From: Fulvivirga ulvae | GTDB taxonomy: Bacteria > Bacteroidota > Bacteroidia > Cytophagales > Cyclobacteriaceae | NCBI RefSeq assembly: GCF_021389975.1 | Contig: NZ_CP089981.1 | Coordinates: forward strand, 5,667,501 to 5,731,500 | Length of the DNA stretch: 64,000 nt | Direction: 5' to 3' | Shown: piece by piece, positions 27,163-35,203 of the stretch | Position numbering within the stretch: position 1 is the first letter of the stretch | How the letters are laid out: the number at the start of each line of letters is the position of its first letter | Made by a program: the position numbers and the translations under genes | The notes under the pieces: model-generated | What the model was told of the DNA's origin: nothing | Database searches by the model: none | What the model saw: the letters and a program-made list of their open reading frames with translations, nothing else

Positions 27163-27813
27163 TTAAAAACGCACATTTATTATTTGTATAGGCTCTATCG
27201 ATTGAGGCTGTGGGCGATGAATGAGAGTTTTGAACAGACCGTTTCTATGGAAAACAACCTTAAAAACCGTTTGGTCAATGCGCACAAAGGTATCCGTGAC
27301 TGAGGTATTGACTTTGTAAAACTCCAGGTCGTCAACGCTCCTCTCCAGTTTTCTGTTTTTGAACAGTTTGTCCCACACCCTGATAGGTACCATGTAGACC
27401 TCTGCTCCTGTTGGATCAGATTTAATTTCGAGTTTGATCACACTCAGATTCACCCCGCCATAGGGGATCTCTATCTCTTTTTTATACCCCAGCCAACTCC
27501 ATATACCGTAAGATTTCTTCGCAATTGCTGTACACTCCAGCATGTCTGCACTTTCCGAAATCGCCCTGGGCACATCCACTTTGATCATGAACCTTGACGC
27601 CGAATCTTCCAAAATCGGTTCGATCGGGCCTGACTGCCAACTGATGGGGGCATTCTCAGCCGTACTGAGTTTGAAAGCCACAATTTTGTACTTGCCCGGC
27701 CCGGGAACACCCACGTGGATAAAAGAGGAGACAACGTCAAGTGTATCGGTCTGGCTCCATGAGGGCAAGCTGTAAACGATCAGCAGTGAGATTAATAAGC
27801 ATACCTTTTTCAT
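27163..27813 (-). CDS. Secreted beta-rich protein, function unknown
   Basis: 216 residues with a signal peptide MKKVCLLISLLIVYSLPSWSQ and a beta-rich mature region. A segment IKLEIKSDPTGAEVYMVPIRVWDK resembles a PEGA-like surface domain (DPTGAEVY with following aromatic), and the C-terminus HRNGLFKTLIHRPQ could be another strand pair. It sits 54 bp after the amidase gene and 12 bp before a membrane protein gene. Possibly envelope-associated. Confidence 0.68.
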   Translation of the reverse strand: MKKVCLLISLLIVYSLPSWSQTDTLDVVSSFIHVGVPGPGKYKIVAFKLSTAENAPISWQSGPIEPILEDSASRFMIKVDVPRAISESADMLECTAIAKKSYGIWSWLGYKKEIEIPYGGVNLSVIKLEIKSDPTGAEVYMVPIRVWDKLFKNRKLERSVDDLEFYKVNTSVTDTFVRIDQTVFKVVFHRNGLFKTLIHRPQPQSIEPIQIINVRF

Positions 27814-27867
27814 ATCGGGAGCTGTTTAATTTTTGCCCATCACGGAGCATCATTCTGTTTGGTTGCT

Positions 27868-28707
27868 CTAGCTTTTCAGGGCAACATACTGCGCCGACAC
27901 CCAGCCTTCGGTAACGGCTTCTACTTTGTACCAGCCGCTATGCTCTTGCAGTATTCTCACTTTGGTACCTTCAGGCAAGGGAGAGGCTGCCAACCCGGCA
28001 TGTATGGAGGGCATCTCCCGGATATTCAGGCTGCTCACTTCCACATATCCTTCTGATTTGTCATTATTAGCGGAGGTGTCTTCCCGGCTGTCAAAAAAGC
28101 GCTGCCTCAGGCGATCCAGCGGAAAGGCCGGTCCGGGATCCTGCTTTCTTCCTTTTGAGATCTCTTCGTGCCCCAAAATGCTCGTGATCGTGGGGTACCT
28201 GTCCATCAGTGCCTCGCAAAGCTCAAAGATTTTGCTGATCTGCTCTTCGGTGTAGGTGTGCCAGTACCTTGGTGAAGCTTCGTTTCTATGCGTAGCCTGC
28301 ACCACCTCAGATTCGGAATACAGACTGCCAAACCAGGCTTTGTACTTATCCCCTACTTTCTCCAAAACCCCGGCATTGTCTATCTCTATCCCGATGGAGA
28401 AGTTATTGAACCCCGACCGCCCTTTATAAGAGCTTTTGCCTGCATGCCAGGCTATGGTATCAAATGGCACGAGCTGATAGATATGGCCTGAGCGATCTAA
28501 CACAATATGTGCCGAGGCCTGAACATTCTTCCTGCACAGGTATTCGGCGGATGACTTTCCGCTTTTGCCTGCGGTATAGTGAATGATAATGCTATCGGGC
28601 ATGCCGTTGCCAAAAGGCTTGGTATTCTTATCGCAGGCCATGCGGCTTACTTCCTTCTCCTCTCCACTGATCCAATGGTCGATAATTTTCAATCCCTGGT
28701 TATCCAT
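27868..28707 (-). CDS. N-acetylmuramoyl-L-alanine amidase (Amidase_2/AmpD fold) with C-terminal SH3 domain
   Basis: Cleaves the lactyl-Ala bond of peptidoglycan. Zinc ligands are visible as IIHYTAG (His43), GHEEIS (His180) and KQDPGP (Asp190); the 10-residue spacing between the last two is that of AmpD. Glu108 in GIEID is the likely catalytic residue. Residues 215-279 form a bacterial SH3 domain (VEVSSLNIREMPS ... WVSAQYVALKS). There is no signal peptide, which fits a phage-type endolysin that needs a holin. It overlaps the holin-like gene by 8 bp. Confidence 0.9.
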   Translation of the reverse strand: MDNQGLKIIDHWISGEEKEVSRMACDKNTKPFGNGMPDSIIIHYTAGKSGKSSAEYLCRKNVQASAHIVLDRSGHIYQLVPFDTIAWHAGKSSYKGRSGFNNFSIGIEIDNAGVLEKVGDKYKAWFGSLYSESEVVQATHRNEASPRYWHTYTEEQISKIFELCEALMDRYPTITSILGHEEISKGRKQDPGPAFPLDRLRQRFFDSREDTSANNDKSEGYVEVSSLNIREMPSIHAGLAASPLPEGTKVRILQEHSGWYKVEAVTEGWVSAQYVALKS

Positions 28708-29158
28708 ACACGTCCTTTCTGTCTTTTTTTCTGAGGTATGGCAGGTCTACATTTTTGGTCACGGTTCCCGCTACTTTTTCAACTGACCGGCCAATGACGT
28801 ACCCTCCCAGCCCCAGTTCCAAAAGGTTCCAGAATTTCTCGGGAATAACCGCCTCCACATCTACCGAACCTGGCAGGAAAGCAGGCTGTATGAAGTAGGC
28901 ATAAACCACGATAAAGGTAAAGCAAAGCATGACCAAGGGCCTCCACGAACGCTGAAGCCAGGTACCGGTCGTCTCAGAGACGATGATTTTCTGTTGCGCA
29001 TCCTGAATGCCGTTGAGCGCACCAAACACTATGGAAGAAAGCTCGTTCTTAGCGCGAGACTTCTCTTCATCGGAGCTGTCAATAGTATCTATTAACTTAC
29101 CACTCTCTGCTAAGATCTCTTTGGCCCCTCCACTAAAGATTTTTGATAAAAAGCTCAT
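28700..29158 (-). CDS. Holin-like protein (3TM holin family)
   Basis: 152 residues: an amphipathic, charged N-terminal half (EILAESGKLIDTIDSSDEEKSRAK), the motif TGTWLQRSWRPLVMLCFTFIVVYAYF and a final hydrophobic stretch LLELGLGGYVIGRSVEKVA. The sequence W-x-x-R-x-x-RPL followed by a helix is the pattern of the 3TM holin family found in gene-transfer agents and prophages. It is translationally coupled to the amidase. No phage structural genes are nearby, so the pair may lyse cells to free the eCIS encoded from 36 kb onward, which is inference. Confidence 0.8.
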   Translation of the reverse strand: MSFLSKIFSGGAKEILAESGKLIDTIDSSDEEKSRAKNELSSIVFGALNGIQDAQQKIIVSETTGTWLQRSWRPLVMLCFTFIVVYAYFIQPAFLPGSVDVEAVIPEKFWNLLELGLGGYVIGRSVEKVAGTVTKNVDLPYLRKKDRKDVYG

Positions 29159-29376
29159 CTGTATTACATCATTTTTTAGATATTAAACATGATGATACAA
29201 AGGTAGTAGGGATGCGTATGTCTGACTATTTCAAATCCGGCAAGTAGTATGATTAATCCGACATGTGTGGGATGATGTTATCGGTTTTGTTGCTTTGGTT
29301 TGATTTTGGTCGGTAATTTCTGAAATCCTGTTGAGGCACAAGCAGGAACGCTTGCGCCTTTATTTGGGTTTGTTGT

Positions 29377-29910
29377 TTATTTTTTTCGTTTGTAATGTAA
29401 TTGTGTTAATCCTGTATCAAATGACTTTACACTCACAAATTCAAGTAATTGTTCAGGTCGTCCGTCCATAAATAATCTTGTTCCATTACCTAGCAACACG
29501 GGAACGACTGAAATAACAAATTCATCAATCAAATCATTTTTTAATAGTTGATTGATTACTTCTGCACCACCGTCACAATAAATATTTTTCCCGTTTTCAG
29601 ATTTTAGTTGTTTAATTAAATCAGTCAGGCTTCCTGTGTAAAAAGTTGTCCTGCCAATAGTTGGCCTTTGGGTTCTTGTGATGACATAAACATCCCTTTG
29701 CCCATTGTCGTAATGAGATGAGCCAATTTCTTTAAGTACATAATCATAAGTTTTTCTGCCAACAATTAAAGTGTCAATTGTGTCTGTAAATTGTGCATAT
29801 CCATAGTCTTCGCCTTCTTTTTCAACTAGTTTTAGGAAACTGAGGTCGTCATTAGGCTTTGCAATGTAACCATCTAAACTTGTGGCAATGAAAAGTGATA
29901 TTTTTCGCAT
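29377..29910 (-). CDS. Dihydrofolate reductase-family protein (RibD C-terminal domain)
   Basis: 177 residues with the RibD/DHFR-like fold: MRKISLFIATSLDGYIA, LIVGRKTYDYV, and KNIYCDGGAEVINQLLKNDLIDEFVISVVPVLLGNGTRLF. The GG-x-E and VPVLLGNG motifs bind NADPH in the family. Reductase substrate unknown; such genes are frequent next to AraC regulators and on accessory DNA. Shares the minus strand with the AraC gene upstream (gap 72 bp). Confidence 0.88.
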   Translation of the reverse strand: MRKISLFIATSLDGYIAKPNDDLSFLKLVEKEGEDYGYAQFTDTIDTLIVGRKTYDYVLKEIGSSHYDNGQRDVYVITRTQRPTIGRTTFYTGSLTDLIKQLKSENGKNIYCDGGAEVINQLLKNDLIDEFVISVVPVLLGNGTRLFMDGRPEQLLEFVSVKSFDTGLTQLHYKRKK

Positions 29911-29982
29911 TTGTCTTAATTTTTAATGTTTCAGCAAAATAAGTTCGAGACAACCACTGATGCTTTGCAAAAATGCGACAAT

Positions 29983-30717
29983 TTATAGCTGCGAAGGGGA
30001 AAGTCCCGTCTTTCTCTTAATTTCATTGGCTAGATGTGAATGATCATAATAACCACATTCAAAAGCAATGTCTAACAAACTTCGATTTTCGCCTGAGGTT
30101 TTAATTATGCTCAAAGCATTTTGAAAACGAATAATATTTGAATATTCTTTTGGTGAAATTCCTATTTGTGTTTTAAAACTTCGTTCTAATTGTCTCACCG
30201 TGGTGTGGTTACGTTTTGAAAGTTCATAAATACTTAACTGTCCGTTTGAAGAATGTATATCGTCGATTACTGATAGTAGTTGGTTCTTTTTATTTTTAAT
30301 TCTATCTGTAAAATATAGATTTAGATAATTGGAAAGGTCTACACGAATTTGGTCGATATTAAACGAATTGGTTTTCTCAAATTCCACGGTGGCATCTGTA
30401 AGTTCATTTTGAGGGGCATAATTATAGAAATTTGCAAAAGTTGCAGGTCTGAGACAAACACCTACTAAATGAGTATTGTTTTCGATAAAACTGTCTTTGA
30501 ATGAAGTCATCGCCCCAACTACATAAGTCTTCCCAAACTCCATCGCCACCGAGCCATTGTCTGTAAGACAGGTTTCTCCCAAATTCATTACTAAGCCTGC
30601 ACACCCATCTGGAAAATTCCGCTCCCATTGTCTGTCGAGTTTATCTCCTTTCAGCTCCCAATAGGAATGAATAAAGGGTTCTAGTTCTTTGTGGGGCTTA
30701 ATTTCTTTGTAATTCAT
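29983..30717 (-). CDS. AraC-family transcriptional regulator
   Basis: N-terminal residues 1-135 match the DUF6597-like sensor domain (HKELEPFIHSYWELKG, FPDGCAGLVMNLG, FVVGAMTSFK-like) and 140-245 hold two AraC helix-turn-helix motifs (IYELSKRNHTTVRQLERSF and LLDIAFECGYYDHSHLANEI). Start set at ATG 30717 (MNYKEIKPHKELEPFI) instead of 30741. It lies upstream of the reductase-family gene on the same strand and may control it. Confidence 0.86.
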   Translation of the reverse strand: MNYKEIKPHKELEPFIHSYWELKGDKLDRQWERNFPDGCAGLVMNLGETCLTDNGSVAMEFGKTYVVGAMTSFKDSFIENNTHLVGVCLRPATFANFYNYAPQNELTDATVEFEKTNSFNIDQIRVDLSNYLNLYFTDRIKNKKNQLLSVIDDIHSSNGQLSIYELSKRNHTTVRQLERSFKTQIGISPKEYSNIIRFQNALSIIKTSGENRSLLDIAFECGYYDHSHLANEIKRKTGLSPSQL

Positions 30718-30933
30718 ATTCCTGGATGTAATTATTACCAACCTTTAGCGACTATGAGCGGGTAACCACTTCAATGACTATCATTTTTCCCATCATTGTA
30801 TAATCATGAATTTGGGAAGATAACCCCGGTTCGCCAATTGGGCAAATCTACGTAACTAATCCTTTAACGTACTGCCTCGTTATGACTTCTTAAATGATGT
30901 AATCGATTTCTTCCCTCCATTTATTTTTAATCG

Positions 30934-30941
30934 TATATTTG
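30934..30941 (+). promoter_or_regulatory. Candidate -7 promoter element for the structured leader
   Basis: TATATTTG fits TAnnTTTG exactly. The predicted start, about 7 nt downstream, coincides with the first base of the 12-bp stem at 30945. A -33 TTG at the right distance is not evident (TTTC at 30907-30910 is the closest). The rest of 30742-30933 has no clear feature. Confidence 0.4.
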
Positions 30942-30944
30942 CAG

Positions 30945-31086
30945 CGTCAACACATTTTATTAATCGCAATGCGAAAAAATCAATATCGGTTCAAACAGAA
31001 GATACTGGGAAGGCATACGGGTGAAAGTCCCGAGACCTATCTGAGCATTGCTTGGAATGTGTTGACGGTGACCTTCCCTATTTTTT
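30945..31086 (+). ncRNA. Candidate structured RNA leader (possible riboregulator)
   Basis: Nested pairings: P1 CGTCAACACATT (30945-30956) with AATGTGTTGACG (31056-31067), 12 bp perfect; P2 GCAATGC (30966-30972) with GCATTGC (31045-31051); P3 AGATA (31000-31004) with TATCT (31038-31042); and hairpin CGGG/CCCG (31018-31021, 31029-31032). GGGAAGG (31007-31013) can pair with CCTTCCC (31072-31078) outside P1 as a pseudoknot or terminator stem, directly followed by TATTTTTT (31079-31086). The 3' arm of P1 (TGTGTTGAC, 31058-31066) can alternatively pair with GTCAACACA (31110-31118) over the start of the next gene. I know no RNA class that matches. It could instead be a 123-bp MITE-like element with terminal repeats. 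Confidence 0.45.
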
Positions 31087-31107
31087 CACACAATAATCTA
31101 CGTTCTT

Positions 31108-31386
31108 ATGTCAACACAGAATGGTCCAAATGTTTGCTTCAATCATAAGCATTCAACAGAATGCTATGATCCGTCAATTTACAGCACCAAAATTTCAAAG
31201 TCTTCAGAAGAAGAGTTCTTCAATTCCATCAAATGTCAGGGAATTGAAGAATTAATTGATTCACTAAAAATGGTTCATGACTTTGCGCTGTATCATACAG
31301 ATTTACCTCTTGATGCCACGGAAAAGATGGCGCTTTTTAATCTTAAGATTTTGTGGGAGAGTATGGAGAAGTTGGTGAGGTGTTGA
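31108..31386 (+). CDS. Small protein of unknown function downstream of the structured leader
   Basis: 92 residues (MSTQNGPNVCFNHKHSTECYD ...), with an N-terminal Cys/His cluster (CFNHKHSTEC) and a helical, acidic remainder (SSEEEFFNSIKCQGIEELIDSLKMVHDFALYH). No membrane segment and no family that I recognise. The first codons (ATGTCAACACA) repeat the 5' arm of the upstream RNA stem, so its translation may depend on that RNA's fold. Real-gene status rests on length, composition and the promoter-like leader. Confidence 0.55.
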   Translation: MSTQNGPNVCFNHKHSTECYDPSIYSTKISKSSEEEFFNSIKCQGIEELIDSLKMVHDFALYHTDLPLDATEKMALFNLKILWESMEKLVRC

Positions 31387-31538
31387 GTTTTTGGGAGCTG
31401 CCGGGGACGGTGGCTCTTTTTACAGTGTTAAAGACTCTCTGCTCATTTCTTACTTAAAGCGCAAGTCTAAAACAGACTTGTGCCAGGTGGTGCAGCATGT
31501 AGTCAATCGATAGATTCGGCAAACCGCACCTGCCATCA

Positions 31539-32147
31539 TCAGACGTACTTTTCTACATATTCAGCAATTGGTTGAAAGTTCCTGTTCTTGATGCACTCAT
31601 TAACTGATATCCCATCCAATTCATGATAAATAGAAATTCTTAGGATCCGGACTTTCATTAGTTTGCTTGAAATGTCTCGTAAGAAATCGAAGAAGGCACG
31701 TTGTTTCCACCGAGTTGATCCCTTTACACCAAGAACACCTAACATATCACTTTCACCAAAATGAAATTTGGAATTTTTGTTTTCCCAGTTCTTCCCCCAA
31801 GAAGCAGCTTGTAAGCAAATATCCTCTTTGCTTGAACACCAAGTTCGGTAATGCCTTAGTTTGAAATTATCATAGTTCGAATAGACTGGAGAGTTCAGCG
31901 TACATTGTCTAAATCTGTTAAAGTGTCGCTCCTCATCTAACTCTACAATTAGTTTACTCAATTGAATATCGAAGCCTCTGAAGTTGGTAGGGTACTCTGG
32001 TTGAAGGCCCCCAAGTTGTTTATAAATGTTAAAGATGGTCGAATGAAATTGTGAATTCGTAAACTCCTGATGACTGGGTTTTGAATATGAATTCATCCCA
32101 AATTCTTGCTTTAGGTATTCTCCAAGTTGATTCTCACGTGTTCCCAT
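31539..32147 (-). CDS. Hypothetical protein, possibly nuclease-like
   Basis: 202 residues, soluble. A stretch FDIQLSKLIVELDEERHFNRFRQ places acidic residues after a hydrophobic strand in a way that recalls the D...ExK core of PD-(D/E)xK nucleases, but the Lys is absent and I cannot confirm the fold. Other regions (WGKNWENKNSKFHFGESDMLGVLGVKGSTRWKQRAFFDFLRDI) are conserved-looking but unknown to me. It is 18 bp downstream of the DnaJ-like gene on the same strand and probably co-transcribed. Confidence 0.6.
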   Translation of the reverse strand: MGTRENQLGEYLKQEFGMNSYSKPSHQEFTNSQFHSTIFNIYKQLGGLQPEYPTNFRGFDIQLSKLIVELDEERHFNRFRQCTLNSPVYSNYDNFKLRHYRTWCSSKEDICLQAASWGKNWENKNSKFHFGESDMLGVLGVKGSTRWKQRAFFDFLRDISSKLMKVRILRISIYHELDGISVNECIKNRNFQPIAEYVEKYV

Positions 32148-32165
32148 AATGAGACTAATATATTA

Positions 32166-33419
32166 TTATTTAAAAAATTCATTTGCATTGATTGTTTCGG
32201 ATTCCATGTTACCTCCGGCAACAGGATAAAGTGTTATCTCATATATCGAATATTGATAGTTATTTTGTTCAATTTTAAGCAAGTCACTATAATTGTCAGA
32301 TTTACTGAACCCGGCTCTTGTCTCGAAAAACCCTCGCACTTTACCCATAAAAAGGGTATCAGGATTCCAATCGTTACCAAAAAATGATTTCAAGTAATAT
32401 GTTCCGTTCGGAATACTGGTCATTTCAAAGGATTCTCCAGCACGAATATATTCGTTCCTGATTGTCCTGTATGGGCTGTAATATTGAGCTAAACAGACCA
32501 CAACATCAGTTGCTTGTCCATTATGAATTTTTACTCTATTCTCATAATTTTTGTTATAAACTCCTTTACCAAAATAATGATTGTATGGACTATCTCCTGT
32601 TTTTAGATGATTATCTATCCACTTACTAGGTTTCTTCTTTCTTCCTAATTCATTGTAGTCGAAAAGTGATTTTGTATCCGATTCATCATCAATAACAACC
32701 TTTCTTGCGGGTCGTGAACTTCCAGAGTTGTTGTCCCGTGTATTGGCAAAATACAGAATGGCAATAAAAACTACTACACCAACCAACCTCCAATTTCCAG
32801 CTAAGAAGCTTGTCGTATTTTTAACTTTTTGCTTTGAAGATTCAGACTTAATTTTCTTATCAATTTCTTCAATTAACTGATTGTCAGATCCCGCTATCAC
32901 AACTAGCTGATAGGCATATTTATTTCTCTGGTATTGCTCAAAGAACCTTAGCAACGGAATAACAGAGAAAATTAGAGTTCTCTTCTGTTCAATTGATATG
33001 AACTGATACAAGTTAATAATATCCCCAACTAAGATTATATCTAAATAATCAGATATAACTCCTGTTTTTATTTCTTGAGTTGATGCCCCCTTAGACTGAT
33101 TAATCATCTGCTTGAGATTGGAAATAATATTATTCACCAATTCAGAAGGACTTGGCTCATTGGGTTCTGTTTTGGCATTTCTTGGTTCACTTACTGTTTC
33201 TTGACTCTGGTTTAGCCTGTCATATTGTGCCCTTTTAGTTAAATCAGACAGAGTCTCATAAGCATCTTTTATATCCCTAAACATTTGTTCGGAAAAAGGG
33301 TCTCCTGGATTCTTGTCCGGATGAAATTTGAGAGCAAGTTTTCTATAGGCTACCTTTATTTCGGATTGAGATGCATTTCTGTTAATCCCAAGAATAAAAT
33401 AGTAATCTTTTGCCATCAA
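32166..33419 (-). CDS. J-domain protein with membrane anchor
   Basis: 417 residues. Residues 1-70 are a J domain with YRKLALKFHPDKNPGD (HPD at 33-35), the part that stimulates Hsp70 ATPase. About 95-205 is a helical region, about 207-226 one membrane segment (NWRLVGVVVFIAILYFAN), and the rest a beta-rich domain with YLKSFFGNDWNPDTLF. The Gly/Phe and zinc regions of DnaJ are missing, so it is a specialised J protein that directs DnaK to an unknown client at the membrane. Paired with a 202-aa unknown gene on AT-rich accessory DNA. Confidence 0.84.
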   Translation of the reverse strand: MMAKDYYFILGINRNASQSEIKVAYRKLALKFHPDKNPGDPFSEQMFRDIKDAYETLSDLTKRAQYDRLNQSQETVSEPRNAKTEPNEPSPSELVNNIISNLKQMINQSKGASTQEIKTGVISDYLDIILVGDIINLYQFISIEQKRTLIFSVIPLLRFFEQYQRNKYAYQLVVIAGSDNQLIEEIDKKIKSESSKQKVKNTTSFLAGNWRLVGVVVFIAILYFANTRDNNSGSSRPARKVVIDDESDTKSLFDYNELGRKKKPSKWIDNHLKTGDSPYNHYFGKGVYNKNYENRVKIHNGQATDVVVCLAQYYSPYRTIRNEYIRAGESFEMTSIPNGTYYLKSFFGNDWNPDTLFMGKVRGFFETRAGFSKSDNYSDLLKIEQNNYQYSIYEITLYPVAGGNMESETINANEFFK

Positions 33420-33856
33420 CTTTAAGTTTTCGTTCGCTTAACAATGAAGATTATAACACCGAATGCATTCTATACAGTCCAAAAGCTGATCACCCAAAAG
33501 TTAAGTCGCCTTGAGGATTCATTGTAACAACCATAACCGCATTAATCACCACTACCAGCCGAAGTAGTGTGTAGTAGCCGTAGGGGTAGCTCGGCCATCG
33601 CAATGAAGAGATATCCAGCATAAATGAAGAATATATCTCATTATTTGGTGATTTTGAGTACTGGTAAGATTGAATCCAAAATTTATATAACCTCAGTACT
33701 GCTATTCCTCTTTAGCACCTCATCTTAACTATATGACAACAAACTATGGCATTGTATAATCAAAGCGATTTATAACTATTCTCATAAAAAATTTCCCAAC
33801 ACCAGAGATTCAACTACATCTAAATTTAAAAATAGTTGAAGTCAGGTATTGTTGTC

Positions 33857-33876
33857 AATACCCAACCTTGGGTATT
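33857..33876. repeat. Dispersed palindrome, copy 2
   Basis: AATACCCAA (33857-33865) and TTGGGTATT (33868-33876) with CC at the centre, followed by a T-run on the plus strand. Same core as at 17076 and 34608. Confidence 0.85.
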
Positions 33877-33915
33877 TTTAAAGAAATTCAAGAGCTTTTC
33901 AGGTATGCAAGGAAC

Positions 33916-33941
33916 GCAGAGTCCTCTGCGAGAGACTCTGC
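33916..33941. repeat. GCAGAGTC hairpin repeat
   Basis: GCAGAGTC (33916-33923) pairs with GACTCTGC (33934-33941); the loop can add TCT/AGA. One of six copies in the window (also 38057, 41581, 61710, 61959, 62206). Confidence 0.85.
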
Positions 33942-33977
33942 TAGGAAGGGAGCTAATCTGTGTTTAGGTGTCTTCTC

Positions 33978-34448
33978 TTATAAAGGAGCGACCCAATCAA
34001 AATCTAGCAAATGAGCTAAATTATCCGTTTTTGTATTATCAGGATCCGATCTCAAATACTTTTCAGTCCTTCCATTTACAACTTCTACATTTTCTCCAAT
34101 TTTCCATTTTGAAGAAGAGTAGTTCCATATCCACGTTACTGCTGAGTTACCATTAATCTCTAATAGTTTTATGGCATCAGATTTTAATGTTTTATATGCT
34201 CTGCCTATACCTTCCTCATAGACGGTATGAAAAGCATAATGAGTTATCACATTATCACCATTTTTCCATACTCCTGAAAATTCTATATTCCGCCATTTTA
34301 GTTCTTTTTAATCACCTGGTTTGTGTTCATGAGGTTTTAACCCTGGATGTTTCGGCTTAGTCTCTGGCCTTACACGCCTTCTTTTATCGGGAGTTCCATC
34401 TTCTTTTTTTGGCTTTGGGCCAGGTTTGATTGCTTGGATAGTATTCAT
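33978..34448 (-). pseudogene. DUF3892-like gene interrupted by an in-frame stop
   Basis: An ATG at 34448 opens a 46-codon frame, basic and Pro-rich (KPGPKPKKEDGTPDKRRRV), that ends TAA at 34308-34310. The same frame then continues without a stop as KELKWRNIEFSGVWKNGDNVITHYAFH and on to 33978. The downstream part, with NGNSAVTWIWNY, KYLRSDPDN and DNLAHLLDFDW, resembles DUF3892 proteins. The frame match suggests one 157-codon gene broken by a nonsense change; alternatively the small protein and a GTG-started downstream protein (34250) are separate. Function unknown. Confidence 0.6.
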
Positions 34449-34607
34449 AATTAATTATTTATATTATCAATCATTTTACACTCAATATAATCTACTTAGT
34501 CGATATCATTCCCCCTAAGTTTCCCAACACCACCAATTACTTTCCCAACGTCAGTTAATTCGTTTGCATGCTAAATCTAAAAATAGTTGATGCCCCGTAT
34601 TGTTGTC

Positions 34608-34627
34608 AATACCCAACCTTGGGTATT
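34608..34627. repeat. Dispersed palindrome, copy 3
   Basis: AATACCCAA (34608-34616) and TTGGGTATT (34619-34627), CC centre. It shares TATTGTTGTC directly upstream with copy 2. Confidence 0.85.
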
Positions 34628-34730
34628 TTCAGGGAAATTCAGCTATAAAATAGGTGGGTAAGATGCATAATCGATAGAAAGTGGCTTGGAAAATCGAGGT
34701 CTCTGGCTGTTGGGCAAAAACACCCTCTAT

Positions 34731-34751
34731 CCCGATTTTCGCAATCGGGAT
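34731..34751. repeat. Hairpin TCCCGATT/AATCGGGA
   Basis: Perfect 8-bp arms around a 5-nt loop in the gap 34449-35203, which has no gene. CTCCCT/AGGGAG forms another small stem just downstream. Confidence 0.6.
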
Positions 34752-34813
34752 GTCTCCCTCAAGGGAGAATTTAGTGGGTGCGTGTCAGGCTGTTAGCTAG
34801 TTAGGTTTTGTAG

Positions 34814-35095
34814 GTGCTTTTCAAGTTGGGGATTCCAAATATTTTCTCCGTTGCTCTGCGAAAATTTTGGAATGACGGGGTTTGGGTTGCTTTTTAATAA
34901 AACTGAGGTAATAGCTCTATCTAAACTCCCTCTTCCGCGACGGAGAGGGCATGCTAACCATGGCTAATCTACAGACCTCAGCAGGGTGAGGTCATACGTC
35001 CTGAAAGTTTTGCAGTCATTACTACTGTCTGCGCTACGGAACAGTTAAGCTTTATCAAACTTTTGCAAGTTTAGTAAAGCTGCGGTTTAGTTCTT
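34814..35095. repeat. Long dispersed repeat, copy A
   Basis: About 280 bp that recurs at 35849-36121 and, shortened at its left end, at 38100-38330. Shared landmarks in order: TTCAAGTTG, GGAATGACGGGGTTTGGG, AACTCCCTCTTCCGCGACG, GGGTGAGGTCATACG, AACAGTTAAGC and a terminal hairpin GCTTTA...TAAAGC (here 35049-35080). It has no open frame. TTGCTCTGCGAAAATTTTGG also recurs alone at about 35121. Confidence 0.85.
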
Positions 35096-35203
35096 TTGTT
35101 GTAGATTCCGAATATTTCTCGGTTGCTCTGCGAAAATTTTGGAATGACGAAATGAAATGTAACCTTAAGTACCGTTCCGACTTTTTACTCTTTAGGTAGT
35201 TTG

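Larger units (their letters stand above)
33420..33977. other. Intergenic region with dispersed repeats
   Basis: No gene is seen. The region carries palindrome copy 2 at 33857-33876 and a GCAGAGTC hairpin at 33916-33941. A block of about 60 bp before the palindrome, including AAAAATAGTTGA and TATTGTTGTCAATACCC, recurs before palindrome copy 3 at 34.6 kb. Confidence 0.6.

Noticed and set aside
9841..28800. Further single TACGTCA/TGACGTA heptamers
   Set aside because: Isolated copies (e.g. near 9841 within the Usp gene and 28793 within the holin-like gene) are expected by chance and lie inside coding regions.
30990..31070. Group II intron fragment or cobalamin riboswitch, suggested by GGGAA...CGGGTGAAAGTCCCG
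   Set aside because: The short motif is similar, but there is no maturase, no domain V, no B12 box and no B12-related gene downstream. Listed as an unclassified RNA candidate instead.
30939..31148. 69-codon plus-strand frame
   Set aside because: It covers the RNA-like stems and starts right at the predicted transcription start; composition is not protein-like and it overlaps the better 31108 gene in another frame.
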